Shown one piece after another: positions 1 to 7,976 of a stretch of 11,485 bases of DNA. Numbering within the stretch: position 1 is the stretch's first letter; each line of letters begins with the position of its first letter. The position numbers and the translations under genes are program-made. The DNA is from a bacterium (GTDB taxonomy: Bacteria; Bacillota_I; Bacilli_A; RFN20; DUOF01), in assembly GCA_012839015.1 (NCBI GenBank), contig DUOF01000141.1, positions 1 to 11,485 on the forward strand, written 5' to 3'. The notes beneath the pieces were generated by a model. That model was not told the DNA's origin and did not search any database. It saw only the letters and a list, made by a program, of their open reading frames with translations.

Positions 1-334
1 CAGGGATATTATTAATTAAGTTTTCTATTTGATTAATAAGAGAAGGCACAGTTATATAGAAAAACAGGGCAATGATACCTATTAGTAGTAAATAAGTAAT
101 GATAACCGCGATGTTCCTCCTCATTCCCTTTGATATTAAAAAACCAATAACAGGTTCCATTAAAAAACTAATGAAAATAGCAATAAAAACAGGTGAAATA
201 GCAATAAATATTTTAATAGTCCATGAGAAAAGCCCAAGATAATTAAATAGAAATGCTAATATAGAAACTAAAATAATAGTACCACCGATATACATTAATC
301 TATTAAGAAACCGAGTGTCTAATTCTTCTTTCAT
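1..334 (-). CDS. AI-2E family transporter, N-terminal part (runs off the left edge)
   Basis: This is the first 111 residues of a polytopic membrane protein; the rest lies left of the window. The start is ATG at 334-332, behind an AGGTGAT ribosome-binding site. After a short charged N-terminus (MKEELDTRFLNR) come hydrophobic segments at about residues 14-34, 38-55 and 66-86. The stretch FISFLMEPVIGFL followed by a basic loop (KGMRRN) and then VPSLINQIENL is the typical start of the AI-2E/YdbI/PerM-type family (formerly UPF0118), whose members are about 350 residues long and sit in the cytoplasmic membrane. Known members export autoinducer-2 or act as Na+/H+ antiporters, so the substrate here cannot be assigned. 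It is divergent from the broken phosphatase gene. A TATATT-like -10 can be seen at 353-358, without a convincing -35. Confidence 0.8.
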   Translation of the reverse strand, partial: MKEELDTRFLNRLMYIGGTIILVSILAFLFNYLGLFSWTIKIFIAISPVFIAIFISFLMEPVIGFLISKGMRRNIAVIITYLLLIGIIALFFYITVPSLINQIENLINNIP

Positions 335-467
335 AACTTATCACCTTTTGTTAATATACCCCTCAAGCAATAAAACATTTATTCAAAACAGTCTCATATC
401 ATCAAATAAAACAATAACAATGATTAAATTAATCTATGAAACATCTTAAAGATGCTAGGAGAAAAAT

Positions 468-1152
468 ATGAAACACATTGAATTTATGTAGAGTACGCCT
501 CTTAAAGCCAGTGGAATAGCTTTAAAGGGCGAAGTAGAGGTTAGCAATAAAGGTGAACAGGACCTTGTCACCGACCTAGATTATGAGTTAGAGCGATTTA
601 TAATTGAAGAAATAAGAAAAAATTACGGTGATATTGCTATAGTAAGCGAAGAATTTAATGCTGATAAAATAAAAAGCGAGAAATGTTTTATAATTGATCA
701 GAGTGCATTCAAATAGCATCCATATCTAAAGGTGAGACAATCTCTAGTGTAATCTATGCACCAGAGTTAAATAGAATGTATCACGCAAAGAGGGATCATG
801 GAGCTTACCTAAATAATAAACGTATTCACATTAAAAAAAAGGGGAATTGACAAAACAGAATTGATATTAAAGGTCCCCTTTTAAAATATAAGATACTTGA
901 TGATCTAAACGATGAAACATCAAGGATCAGACAAACAGGTAGTGCAGGAATTTCTTTGGACTCTTATCTGATGGTTGCTTTGCAGCATCATTACTGCTGC
1001 AAAATAATCTTTGGGATATTGAACCAGGTTTGTTGATCTGCCAAGAGGCTGGTTCTATAATCCATAGAACAAATACTTATTTACTTATAGCAAATAAAGA
1101 GGAAGTACTAAGTCTTATAAAAGATGCTATTGATAAAAACACCAGTAACTAG
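468..1152 (+). pseudogene. decayed inositol monophosphatase family gene
   Basis: Conceptual translation across frames gives a recognisable inositol monophosphatase/CysQ-type protein. The start is ATG 468 behind an AGGAG site, followed by segments such as QDLVTDLDYELE and AIVSEEFN, then ASISKGETISSVIYAPE with GAYLNNKRI, then RQTGSAGISLDSYLMVA, then LWDIEPGLLICQEAGS. At least four lesions break it. There is an in-frame TAG at 489-491. Near 699-707 a deletion with frame change removes most of the metal-binding DPIDGT region, so the text reads IIDQ and then resumes at IQIAS. A TGA lies at 848-850, and the frame shifts again near 976. The family hydrolyses phosphate monoesters such as inositol phosphates or PAP using Mg2+. 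Loss of the metal site means no activity is expected even with readthrough. Its final TAG shares the CTAG at 1149-1152 with the recD2 stop. Confidence 0.85.
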
Positions 1153-1175
1153 AGCTTATTAACAAATAACTCTAG
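1149..1175. terminator. possible hairpin between convergent genes
   Basis: CTAGAG at 1149-1154 pairs with CTCTAG at 1170-1175. Inside, TTATT pairs with AATAA, leaving one unpaired C and a small loop. The hairpin lies at the junction of the broken phosphatase gene and recD2 and covers the last codons of recD2. The T-runs on both sides are short and interrupted, so this would be a weak intrinsic terminator at best. Confidence 0.35.
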
Positions 1176-3308
1176 AAAGTGTTTTAAATTAGTTTTTCTA
1201 GTACGATAGTTAGTATTAGTTATACCATAAAGGAAAGAATTATAATCACCTACTAAGATTAGTTTTTGTTTGGCACGAGTAACTCCTGTATACAGGAGTT
1301 TCTTAGTTAACATATGATGATACTGATTAGTAACTGGCATAATTACCAAAGGATACTCACTCCCTTGTGATTTATGAATACTAATGCAGTATGCATGAGT
1401 AATATTAATTAAATCCTTATTAGTATATTCAACCAAGTTATCATCAAAATCGATTAAGAACTTAGTAGTATTTAATTCTTTAGTTATTTCTAAAAGTCTA
1501 CCAATATCACCGTTATAGACATTGTCTTCATTTTGGTTCTTTAGCTGCAAAATCTTATCATTCTCTCGATAAATTCTCTTACCAACCCTAAACTCTTTTT
1601 TATCTTCTGAAGCTGGATTAAAATAGTTTTGCAGTAACTCATTTAAGTTATCAATCCCATTCATTCCTAGATACATCGGGGCTAAGACCTGAATCTCATC
1701 ATCATTAAAACCATTTTCTACGGCGATCTTAACATAGTTTAGGACTGTGTTTTTAATGTTAACACTGTTAGTGTTGTAGAAAACTACGTCATTTCTAAAA
1801 TCCTCACTAACAGAGCTATTACTCTTTATATGGTGGGCAAGTGAGATTATATTAGACTCATCCTTTTGACGATATATTTTAGTAAGTTTAATCGTATTCA
1901 CAAGACCAGAATCAAGCAAGTCCTTTAAAACGTTACCAGGACCTACTGAGGGTAATTGGTCATCATCACCGATTAAGACAATTTGCGAAAAATTACTAGT
2001 GGCACTCATTAGGTTATAAAAAAGTAAGTTATCTACCATTGAGAATTCATCAATAATCAATAAATCACCAAGAAGAGGATTGGCAGCATTAATTGAAAAT
2101 GTGTTTGAGTGCAAGTCCCATTTAAGTAGACGGTGAATTGTAGTTGCGTCTACTCCGGTTAGCTCACTAAGTCTTTTACTTGCCCTTCCAGTAGGAGCAC
2201 ATAAATATATATCATTGGACTCCAATAATTCTTGATAAATTTTAACAAGAGCCTTAACAATAGTAGTCTTACCTGTACCAGGACCCCCGGTTATTATTGA
2301 AATACCACTGTTAAGACAGTTAATAATCGCATTAATTTGATCTTCATCATATTCGATTCCCTCGATCTTCTCAATTTTCTCAATTATTTCCCTAACATCT
2401 TTTTCTTCTACTTTACTAACAATTCTCTTAATGAACCTAGTTAAACTCTTCGCATTACCAATTTCTGCCTCATATTGTTTTAGTGAATAGAATTTATCTT
2501 CTTCCCTAACTATTTTATTATCCTCGATTAATAACTCGACAAAGTAATAAAAACTCTTATCATCAAGTTCCTTAACTAGTTTTCTTGTCTCTTTCTTAAT
2601 CTCCTCAATACTACAGTAAGTATCCCCGTCCCTAAAACAAATATTATCTATGCTTGCAATAATCGCTGCCTTTATTCTTCTCTCATCAAGAGTTTCTATC
2701 CCGATAGTAAGTGCGAAATTATCAGCAGTATTAAAACCAATCCCATCGATATCTTCAACGAGTTTGTATGGGTTTTCCTTAATCACTTCATTCATCTTGT
2801 CTCCATAGACCGCCCTTATTTTAAGTAACATCTTCATACTAAGACCCTGAGTAACAAACATTTGTACGGCCTCTTCAAAGAAATTTTCCTCTTTCAAACC
2901 CTCGATGATTGAAAACTTGTCTTTCTCACTAACAAGATTATTTAAAATATCAGGGTTTTCTCTAATCTTGTTTAGGGCATCTTCTCCGATGAACCGCACA
3001 ATAGTACTAGCCTTTTTATTCCCAATTCCAGGAAATAAGGGGCTAGATAAATAGCGAATAACGCCCTCCTTGCTATTTGGCAATACCTTTTCATACTGAC
3101 TAAGATTAAACTGTTTACCATAGCGAGGGTGACTTACATATTCTCCTTTGAATTTATAAACTGAATTAATATCAAGCAGGGGAAAATTACCGGTAATAGT
3201 AAGGTAGTCATTATCGGTAGTGTCTTCTACTTTTACCTTTATTACTGAGTACATATTGTCTTCATTGTGAAACAATACTACTTTTACTTTGGCAATTATC
3301 TCATCCAT
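1149..3308 (-). CDS. recD2: RecD2/YrrC-type ATP-dependent DNA helicase
   Basis: This superfamily 1B helicase of 719 residues acts on DNA with 5'-3' polarity in family members studied, and has been linked to replication fork maintenance and repair. The N-terminal part carries an OB-like segment and helix-hairpin-helix signatures (FPGIGNKKAS near residue 93; VEDIDGIGFNTAD near 184), typical of RecD2 rather than the RecBCD subunit RecD. The motor follows: Walker A GGPGTGKTT at 341-349, Walker B LLIIDEFSMVD at about 416-426, motif III GDDDQLPSVGPG near 447, IHKSQGSE at 644-651 and YTGVTRAK near 673. Usual members are about 720-800 residues, so this looks complete. Its ATG lies one base after the mnmA stop, with only a weak binding site, which suggests translational coupling. 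The mnmA-recD2 association is also known in Bacillus. No recB or recC partner is visible. Confidence 0.95.
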   Translation of the reverse strand: MDEIIAKVKVVLFHNEDNMYSVIKVKVEDTTDNDYLTITGNFPLLDINSVYKFKGEYVSHPRYGKQFNLSQYEKVLPNSKEGVIRYLSSPLFPGIGNKKASTIVRFIGEDALNKIRENPDILNNLVSEKDKFSIIEGLKEENFFEEAVQMFVTQGLSMKMLLKIRAVYGDKMNEVIKENPYKLVEDIDGIGFNTADNFALTIGIETLDERRIKAAIIASIDNICFRDGDTYCSIEEIKKETRKLVKELDDKSFYYFVELLIEDNKIVREEDKFYSLKQYEAEIGNAKSLTRFIKRIVSKVEEKDVREIIEKIEKIEGIEYDEDQINAIINCLNSGISIITGGPGTGKTTIVKALVKIYQELLESNDIYLCAPTGRASKRLSELTGVDATTIHRLLKWDLHSNTFSINAANPLLGDLLIIDEFSMVDNLLFYNLMSATSNFSQIVLIGDDDQLPSVGPGNVLKDLLDSGLVNTIKLTKIYRQKDESNIISLAHHIKSNSSVSEDFRNDVVFYNTNSVNIKNTVLNYVKIAVENGFNDDEIQVLAPMYLGMNGIDNLNELLQNYFNPASEDKKEFRVGKRIYRENDKILQLKNQNEDNVYNGDIGRLLEITKELNTTKFLIDFDDNLVEYTNKDLINITHAYCISIHKSQGSEYPLVIMPVTNQYHHMLTKKLLYTGVTRAKQKLILVGDYNSFLYGITNTNYRTRKTNLKHFLELFVNKL

Positions 3309-3309
3309 A

Positions 3310-4443
3310 TTATCCGATTAATTGAGAGTCTCTATAAACCTTATCAATTACTCCCCCACCTAGACATAAATCATCTAAATAAAAGACTGCAGCTTGTCCG
3401 GCAGTTATTGACTTAACTTTGTCTAGACACTTCACTTCAACTGTAGTTTCATCAATAAACCTAACTTGTACTTTATTATCCTTTTGACGGTATCTAAATT
3501 TAGCTTGACACTCAAAGAACTCACTAGGCTTATCCTTGTAAGTCCAGTTTACATCACTAACAATACAAGCATCTGCCATTAGATATTCATTATCTTCACC
3601 TTGGGCTACATATAAGATATTATTTTTGACATCCTTCTTAGCTACAAACCAACTCTTACCAGAAAACTCTTTTAAACCACCGATACCTAGACCTTTTCTT
3701 TGTCCAATCGTGTAATACATAACTCCGTCATGTTCTCCGATTACTTGTTTAGATTCTAGGTCTACTATATTACCTTTTTGGGATGGAATATAGTTCTTTA
3801 GAAATTCCTTAAAATCCCTCTCACCAATAAAACAAACCCCAGTAGAGTCTTTTTTATCTGCTACATTTAGATTTAATTCTTTAGCAATTCTTCTTACTTC
3901 TTCCTTATTTATGTCTCCAAGCGGGAACAAGGAAGTAGATAATTGTTCTTCACTTAATTGACACAAGAAATAAGTTTGATCCTTATTGGAATCTTTAGCT
4001 TTATACATTCTCGATCCCTTTTCATCATGGACTACTTTGGCATAGTGACCAGTAGCAATATGGGTCGCACCTTTTGATTTAGCAAACTCAAAAAAGGCAT
4101 CAAATTTAATATATTTATTACACAAAATATCAGGATTTGGGGTTCTCCCCTTTTGATATTCATCTAAAAAGTATGTAAAAACATGATCCCAGTACTCCTT
4201 AACAAAATCAACTCTATATAACTCTATTCCAAGAGTCTCCGCAACTTTCTTGGCATCGTTATAGTCTTGTTCTTGAGGACAAATATCATTTGTATTATTA
4301 GGATTACCTAAAATATCATTGTTTAATAAACTATCCCAATTACGCATAAAACCACCAATTACATGGTAGCCCTGCTTCTTCAATATATAAGCAGCGACGG
4401 CACTATCAACGCCACCACTAAGACCAATCATTACTTTTTTCAT
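3310..4443 (-). CDS. mnmA: tRNA-specific 2-thiouridylase MnmA
   Basis: This cytoplasmic enzyme puts the 2-thio group on U34 of tRNA-Lys, -Glu and -Gln, using ATP and sulfur relayed from a cysteine desulfurase. The protein has 377 residues, a normal length. The PP-loop SGGVDS is at 9-14. The catalytic Cys pair is present: Cys108 in NPDILCNKYIKF and Cys204 in STGVCFIGERDF. Also present are ATGHYAK (130-136), KDQTYFL (154-160) and YTIGQRKGLGIGG (244-256), and the C-terminal beta-barrel domain follows. The start ATG 4443 has an AGAAGGTGAAGT binding site. It is the first gene of a two-gene unit with recD2, driven by an extended -10 promoter. The cysteine desulfurase that should supply sulfur is not in this window. 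Confidence 0.97.
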   Translation of the reverse strand: MKKVMIGLSGGVDSAVAAYILKKQGYHVIGGFMRNWDSLLNNDILGNPNNTNDICPQEQDYNDAKKVAETLGIELYRVDFVKEYWDHVFTYFLDEYQKGRTPNPDILCNKYIKFDAFFEFAKSKGATHIATGHYAKVVHDEKGSRMYKAKDSNKDQTYFLCQLSEEQLSTSLFPLGDINKEEVRRIAKELNLNVADKKDSTGVCFIGERDFKEFLKNYIPSQKGNIVDLESKQVIGEHDGVMYYTIGQRKGLGIGGLKEFSGKSWFVAKKDVKNNILYVAQGEDNEYLMADACIVSDVNWTYKDKPSEFFECQAKFRYRQKDNKVQVRFIDETTVEVKCLDKVKSITAGQAAVFYLDDLCLGGGVIDKVYRDSQLIG

Positions 4444-4465
4444 ACTTCACCTTCTAACTTAAAAC

Positions 4466-4474
4466 ATTATAGCA
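4466..4474 (-). promoter_or_regulatory. extended -10 promoter of mnmA-recD2
   Basis: Read on the minus strand, TGCTATAAT is a perfect extended -10 element in the 48-base gap upstream of mnmA. A weak TAGAAT can stand as the -35 at 17-base spacing, overlapping the stop of the upstream gene. The resulting leader would be only about 15 bases before the ATG and contains the binding site. Confidence 0.7.
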
Positions 4475-4491
4475 CAAGTAATAGTATGATT

Positions 4492-6315
4492 CTATTTTAT
4501 TTTCCCCCTAATTGTAGAAAAGACTATAACACCAAAGATTGATAAGATAACTAATATTTCAAGGAAGTAACTAAGGTTATACTCACGGTAAACGATTACC
4601 TTAATTTCTTGGTAAGATATGTTATTTGAACTATCACTAGCTTGAAGTTTTATTTTATATTCACCGGCTAGATTTAGGTTTAACTCACCATAATCTACTA
4701 TGGTGAAACTAATTTCATGATCAACGTTATCGCTAACTTTAACATAATCTAGCAAATACAACTTATCACTACCCCTTAGGATCCTAATAGTAAACTCACC
4801 TTCAAATACAGGTCTTATATTATCCTCCTTAATAATCTCTACAGTGACTATCTCTTCAGATACATTGCCCTGTTCATCCCTAAAGGTAACTTGAATTTCA
4901 TAAATGCCTATTTTATAAAAATCATACAAGTCATCACAAATAAACTCTAGGTCCTCTTTTCTAGTTAAATCATCTGTTACATTTATCTTACTCTTAAAGT
5001 CTTTAGTATCACTTATAAGCATTACTATCACTTGATTTTTTTCTATTACTGGTGCTCTTAAATCACTATTAGATAGGTATAGTTCGCGGTTTTCATTATA
5101 GTAATTTATCTTTTTACCATCACCCGATATATTTGCTAACAAAATATCTTGATCATTAACTTCACTAATTAAAGACGTCTTATTAGACTTAAAATTATAA
5201 ATATATAAGTTATTATTAAACTCATTAACACCTTCAACGATATTACTAATTTTACTTCTATAAATTAGTAATAAACCGTTGCTACTTATACCGTCCAAAT
5301 AGCTTTCATATTTATTCTGATAGATGTTTTTAGTAACTAAATAATTTTTATTGTTATCAAGACTATAAATAATAATTTTTATATTAGCATTGTAATCATT
5401 ATCTATTAAGTTACTAGCAGTTGTTTCATAAGCGATGTATTTACCGTTGTCGCTTAAGATGGCATTTCTAGAAAAGCCATTTGCACTCTCTCCATTATTA
5501 TTTTTAGATATCAGGGTTATCCCTGAATTTCTTGTATCACGGTAGAAGATCTGTGAATAATTTTCATGTGTTTTATGTTTTAGATATGTGTCACTAGTTA
5601 GGTTATCAGCTAGGCTAGTAAACGTTACATACCTTCCATCTTCACTAATCGAAGGCGAAAAAGAATCCCCGTTACTGTTTTTAGTATTAACTAAAATATA
5701 CTCATCCTTTTCAATACTATAATGATATATATTAAGACAATTTCGGTAATTATCTTCCAGGGGATTTTTACATACATTTTCTACTTTACTAATGTTGTTA
5801 TTAGCAATTGACTCAAAAACGATATATTTAGAATCAGCACTTATTTTAGACAAGTAGCTATCATTATTAAACTTACTACCTTTGTTAGTTAGCATTATTG
5901 ATTTATTGTTCCTTATATCATATAAGTATACAAAAGTGTTTTTTTCACTTGTCATTGTTTCTAATATGTTACTAGCATTGGAGGTGAAGGTTAAATAATT
6001 ACCGTATTTATCAATCGAGGGAAAACTAATATAACCATCAGGTACTTGATCGTTATTTGTTTTATAATCTCTAAATGTGTTTTCACGCGAGTTATAGATT
6101 ACTATGTTTCTACATTTACCTATGTTTTGGGTAGTACCCAAATTACACTCATAATTAGTCTCAACCTCATAAACAATTATTTCATTGTTATAGCTTGAAA
6201 CAACACTAATTACCTTATCATAGCCTAGGTCAACTAATTCTAGATTTGCTAAAACTAAATTATCTCTAAAAAGATAACTAAATATGGTAAAAATAAATCC
6301 CAGTAAGATTTTCAT
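4492..6315 (-). CDS. secreted, membrane-anchored PD40/TolB-like propeller protein with Ig-like domains
   Basis: The protein has 607 residues counted from ATG 6315. I chose this start because GGTGAT sits just upstream; a GTG three codons earlier is part of that binding site. A signal peptide covers about residues 1-23, with likely cleavage after VLA. At least six WD40-like/PD40 blades follow up to about residue 415, seen as repeats such as PSISEDGRYVTFTS and ISADSKYIVFES, each followed by a strand like IYxY. Two Ig-like beta-domains occupy about 420-495 and 500-576 (typical ending DSSNNISYQEIKVIV). A transmembrane helix at about 583-602 with a basic tail (RGKIK) anchors it, so the bulk lies outside the cell. 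Cysteines form two C-x10-C pairs (57/68 and 182/193). The role is unknown; surface binding or sensing is only an inference. It is divergent from efp and stands alone upstream of mnmA. Confidence 0.8.
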   Translation of the reverse strand: MKILLGFIFTIFSYLFRDNLVLANLELVDLGYDKVISVVSSYNNEIIVYEVETNYECNLGTTQNIGKCRNIVIYNSRENTFRDYKTNNDQVPDGYISFPSIDKYGNYLTFTSNASNILETMTSEKNTFVYLYDIRNNKSIMLTNKGSKFNNDSYLSKISADSKYIVFESIANNNISKVENVCKNPLEDNYRNCLNIYHYSIEKDEYILVNTKNSNGDSFSPSISEDGRYVTFTSLADNLTSDTYLKHKTHENYSQIFYRDTRNSGITLISKNNNGESANGFSRNAILSDNGKYIAYETTASNLIDNDYNANIKIIIYSLDNNKNYLVTKNIYQNKYESYLDGISSNGLLLIYRSKISNIVEGVNEFNNNLYIYNFKSNKTSLISEVNDQDILLANISGDGKKINYYNENRELYLSNSDLRAPVIEKNQVIVMLISDTKDFKSKINVTDDLTRKEDLEFICDDLYDFYKIGIYEIQVTFRDEQGNVSEEIVTVEIIKEDNIRPVFEGEFTIRILRGSDKLYLLDYVKVSDNVDHEISFTIVDYGELNLNLAGEYKIKLQASDSSNNISYQEIKVIVYREYNLSYFLEILVILSIFGVIVFSTIRGKIK

Positions 6316-6325
6316 GAGTATCACC

Positions 6326-6350
6326 GTTACAATAATAACTACAATGTAAC
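6326..6350. repeat. inverted repeat GTTACA-N13-TGTAAC in front of the propeller gene
   Basis: A perfect six-base inverted repeat lies immediately upstream of the binding site of the propeller-protein gene. It could be an operator or an mRNA hairpin in the leader. With AT-rich arms of this length, chance is also possible. Confidence 0.3.
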
Positions 6351-6410
6351 TCGCTTTTTGTCTAAAGTTGGTATTTGTAATAATTTAAGTCGATTATGTT
6401 TATAATTGCC

Positions 6411-6439
6411 TTTACTTTAATAATCTTTGTTGCTAAAAT
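6411..6439 (+). promoter_or_regulatory. candidate efp promoter
   Basis: TTTACT (-35) is followed after 17 bases by TAAAAT, preceded by TGC as an extended -10. Transcription would start just before the AGAGAGGAAG binding site. A second possible -10, TATAAT at 6401-6406, lacks a well-placed -35, so which of the two is used cannot be decided. Confidence 0.45.
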
Positions 6440-6461
6440 TTTCCTAGAGAGGAAGATTTAA

Positions 6462-7031
6462 ATGATACTAGTAAATGACTTGAAACCTGGTTCTACGTTT
6501 AGCGATAATGATAATTTGTACCTGACTATGGAAATTAACAGAAATAAAACTGCCAGGGGTCAAATGAATATCAAGGTAAAAGTAAAAAACCTAAGAACCG
6601 GTAATTTTACCGAACTTAGTTATACTGCGGGAGATAAGGTAAAACCTATTTTCTTAGATAAGAGAGAGATGGTTTACCTGTATGATGATGGAGAGCAAAT
6701 AGTCTTTATGGACAACGACTCTTTTGAACAAGTAGGAATAGAAAAATCAAGACTAGAATGGGAACTTAAATTCCTAGTTACTAACCAGACTGTTACGATC
6801 ACTTATTTTGAAAATGAAGTCATAGGAATTGATTTACCTATTAAAGTAAACCTAACTATTACAGAATGTGCTCCTGCTGTTAAAGGAGATACAGTTAACA
6901 AAGCTACTAAAGATGCCATTTTAGAAACTGGACATCTAGTTAAAGTACCTCTATTTATTGAAGAGGGAGAATTAGTAGTGGTTAGAACTGACACTGGTCA
7001 ATATGATTCAAGGGCCAAAGGAGACAAGTAA
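6462..7031 (+). CDS. efp: elongation factor P, arginine-type tip
   Basis: EF-P binds stalled ribosomes between the P and E sites and helps form peptide bonds at proline runs. The protein has 189 residues, full length, with the KOW-like N-domain, the central OB domain (IFLDKREMVYLYDDGEQIVFMD) and the C-terminal OB domain ending ETGHLVKVPLFIEEGELVVV. The usual tip PGKG aligns to TARG, so the residue that is normally a modified lysine is Arg32. The rest of the loop (GQMNIKVKVKNLRTG) aligns without gaps. Arg32 is known from EarP-rhamnosylated EF-P in Pseudomonas and Neisseria; whether it is modified here is unknown. ATG 6462 has AGAGAGGAAG in front. The stop abuts the ATG of the next gene, so both are probably one transcript. 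Confidence 0.95.
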   Translation: MILVNDLKPGSTFSDNDNLYLTMEINRNKTARGQMNIKVKVKNLRTGNFTELSYTAGDKVKPIFLDKREMVYLYDDGEQIVFMDNDSFEQVGIEKSRLEWELKFLVTNQTVTITYFENEVIGIDLPIKVNLTITECAPAVKGDTVNKATKDAILETGHLVKVPLFIEEGELVVVRTDTGQYDSRAKGDK

Positions 7032-7364
7032 ATGAAAAACTATGGTTCCAATTTAAAATATATCTGGGGGATTAACTTAGTTATTTTTGGCTTAGTTATC
7101 CTTGGAGATATCTATGGTTGGCATACTTTTAGTTTTGGTAATTACATTGGACTCTTCATATTATTACCAGGCATTGCCAGTCTAATTTTAAACGGTCCTT
7201 TAATTAGCAATATAATAGTAAGTCTAATTGGAGCGACCCTATTTATTGCCCTTAACTTTGATAACATTAATGTGCCAGTAGTTGCTGCTGTCCTTATTAT
7301 TGTAGTAGGACTTTTAACTATATTTGGCAATCACTTTAAAGGGATAAAGCGTAGAAAAGACTAA
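7032..7364 (+). CDS. small four-helix membrane protein
   Basis: This 110-residue hydrophobic protein has four predicted transmembrane segments at about 10-28, 37-55, 57-76 and 80-99, and a basic tail (HFKGIKRRKD) that should stay cytoplasmic. It resembles in style the LiaI/LiaF-like transmembrane domain (repeated GLxIxGxxxL patterns), but I cannot assign it to a family firmly. Its ATG follows the efp TAA with no gap, and an AAAGGAGA binding site lies inside the efp end (7017-7024), so it should be co-transcribed and coupled with efp. Its stop overlaps that of the convergent yqfQ-like gene. No function is claimed. Confidence 0.8.
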   Translation: MKNYGSNLKYIWGINLVIFGLVILGDIYGWHTFSFGNYIGLFILLPGIASLILNGPLISNIIVSLIGATLFIALNFDNINVPVVAAVLIIVVGLLTIFGNHFKGIKRRKD

Positions 7365-7885
7365 CTAGGGAAAAACGGTCTACTTGGTTTATTAGCATTT
7401 ATAGAAGGTTCATCTTGTGAACTTTCTTTTTTTTCTCTAGCATTAACATCAATAATTTTCTCTTGCTCAGTAAACTTATAGTTGTTTGAGTAGTTCATAT
7501 TAGTTTTCTTGCTATCAGTCTTTTTATCTGATTTTAATCCTTTAAAGACCTTGAAGATTGTTTTAGAATTATCGACCATTGGCTTTACCTGGTTATAAAT
7601 TGGGATAAATTGGTTAATAGTACCCAGAGTCTTTTGAGTACCATCAAGTATACCACCAAAAGTTATCTTTTTCCCAACACCCTTCAGGGCACCTTTTCTT
7701 GCACTTGAAGCCGCTGCACCCATTAAACCTTTAGTAGTGCCAGGGGTCATAAACGGGCTTCCACCCCTCACTGCACTACCAAGTCCTCTCATACCACCTG
7801 CAGCATATTTGGCTGCACCCATACCTCTATAAGCTTGTCCCATATAAGCATTGTTATAAAAAGGATTGTAACCGAAATTATTCAT
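7361..7885 (-). CDS. yqfQ: YqfQ/VrrA-like Gly/Ala-rich protein
   Basis: The protein has 174 residues. The N-terminal 70 are rich in Gly, Ala, Tyr and Arg and of low complexity (GMGAAKYAAGGMRGLGSAVR). A conserved-looking core at about 73-118 follows (ILDGTQKTLGTINQF, then VKPMVDNSKTIFKVFKGLK), and then a charged, Lys/Ser/Asn-rich and probably disordered tail. The core pattern of TQK, PMV and a final (Y/F)KGLK matches what I know of Bacillus YqfQ (the VrrA-like family), whose function is not established. The genes beside it, cshB, nfo and a YqfT-like gene, are also the Bacillus neighbours of yqfQ, which supports the call. The start ATG 7885 has a clear GGGGTGAT site. No signal peptide is seen. 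Confidence 0.65.
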   Translation of the reverse strand: MNNFGYNPFYNNAYMGQAYRGMGAAKYAAGGMRGLGSAVRGGSPFMTPGTTKGLMGAAASSARKGALKGVGKKITFGGILDGTQKTLGTINQFIPIYNQVKPMVDNSKTIFKVFKGLKSDKKTDSKKTNMNYSNNYKFTEQEKIIDVNAREKKESSQDEPSINANKPSRPFFPS

Positions 7886-7924
7886 AGTATCACCCCTAAT
7901 TTAAAATATGCTTTACTAGTTAGA

Positions 7925-7953
7925 TTGTTTACTTAATTAAATTAAGTTATAAT
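7925..7953 (+). promoter_or_regulatory. cshB-nfo promoter with palindromic spacer
   Basis: TTGTTT (7925-7930) and TATAAT (7948-7953) are separated by exactly 17 bases. That spacer, ACTTAATTAAATTAAGT at 7931-7947, is a perfect inverted repeat with 8-base arms around a central A. A repressor bound there would block the promoter, but AT-rich palindromes also arise by chance. Confidence 0.7.
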
Positions 7954-7976
7954 TACACAGTAGAAAGGAAGAACTT

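Noticed and set aside
6803..6994. Minus-strand open frame inside efp
   Set aside because: It lies wholly within a well-conserved gene, has no binding site and resembles no protein I know. The minus-strand open frames at 7142-7330, 7937-8212, 8339-8539 and 10775-11074 are likewise shadows of real genes.
7784..7885. Gly/Ala/Tyr-rich N-terminus of the yqfQ-like protein as a tandem repeat like Bacillus anthracis vrrA
   Set aside because: The residues are biased, but no regular repeat unit can be seen at the DNA or protein level.
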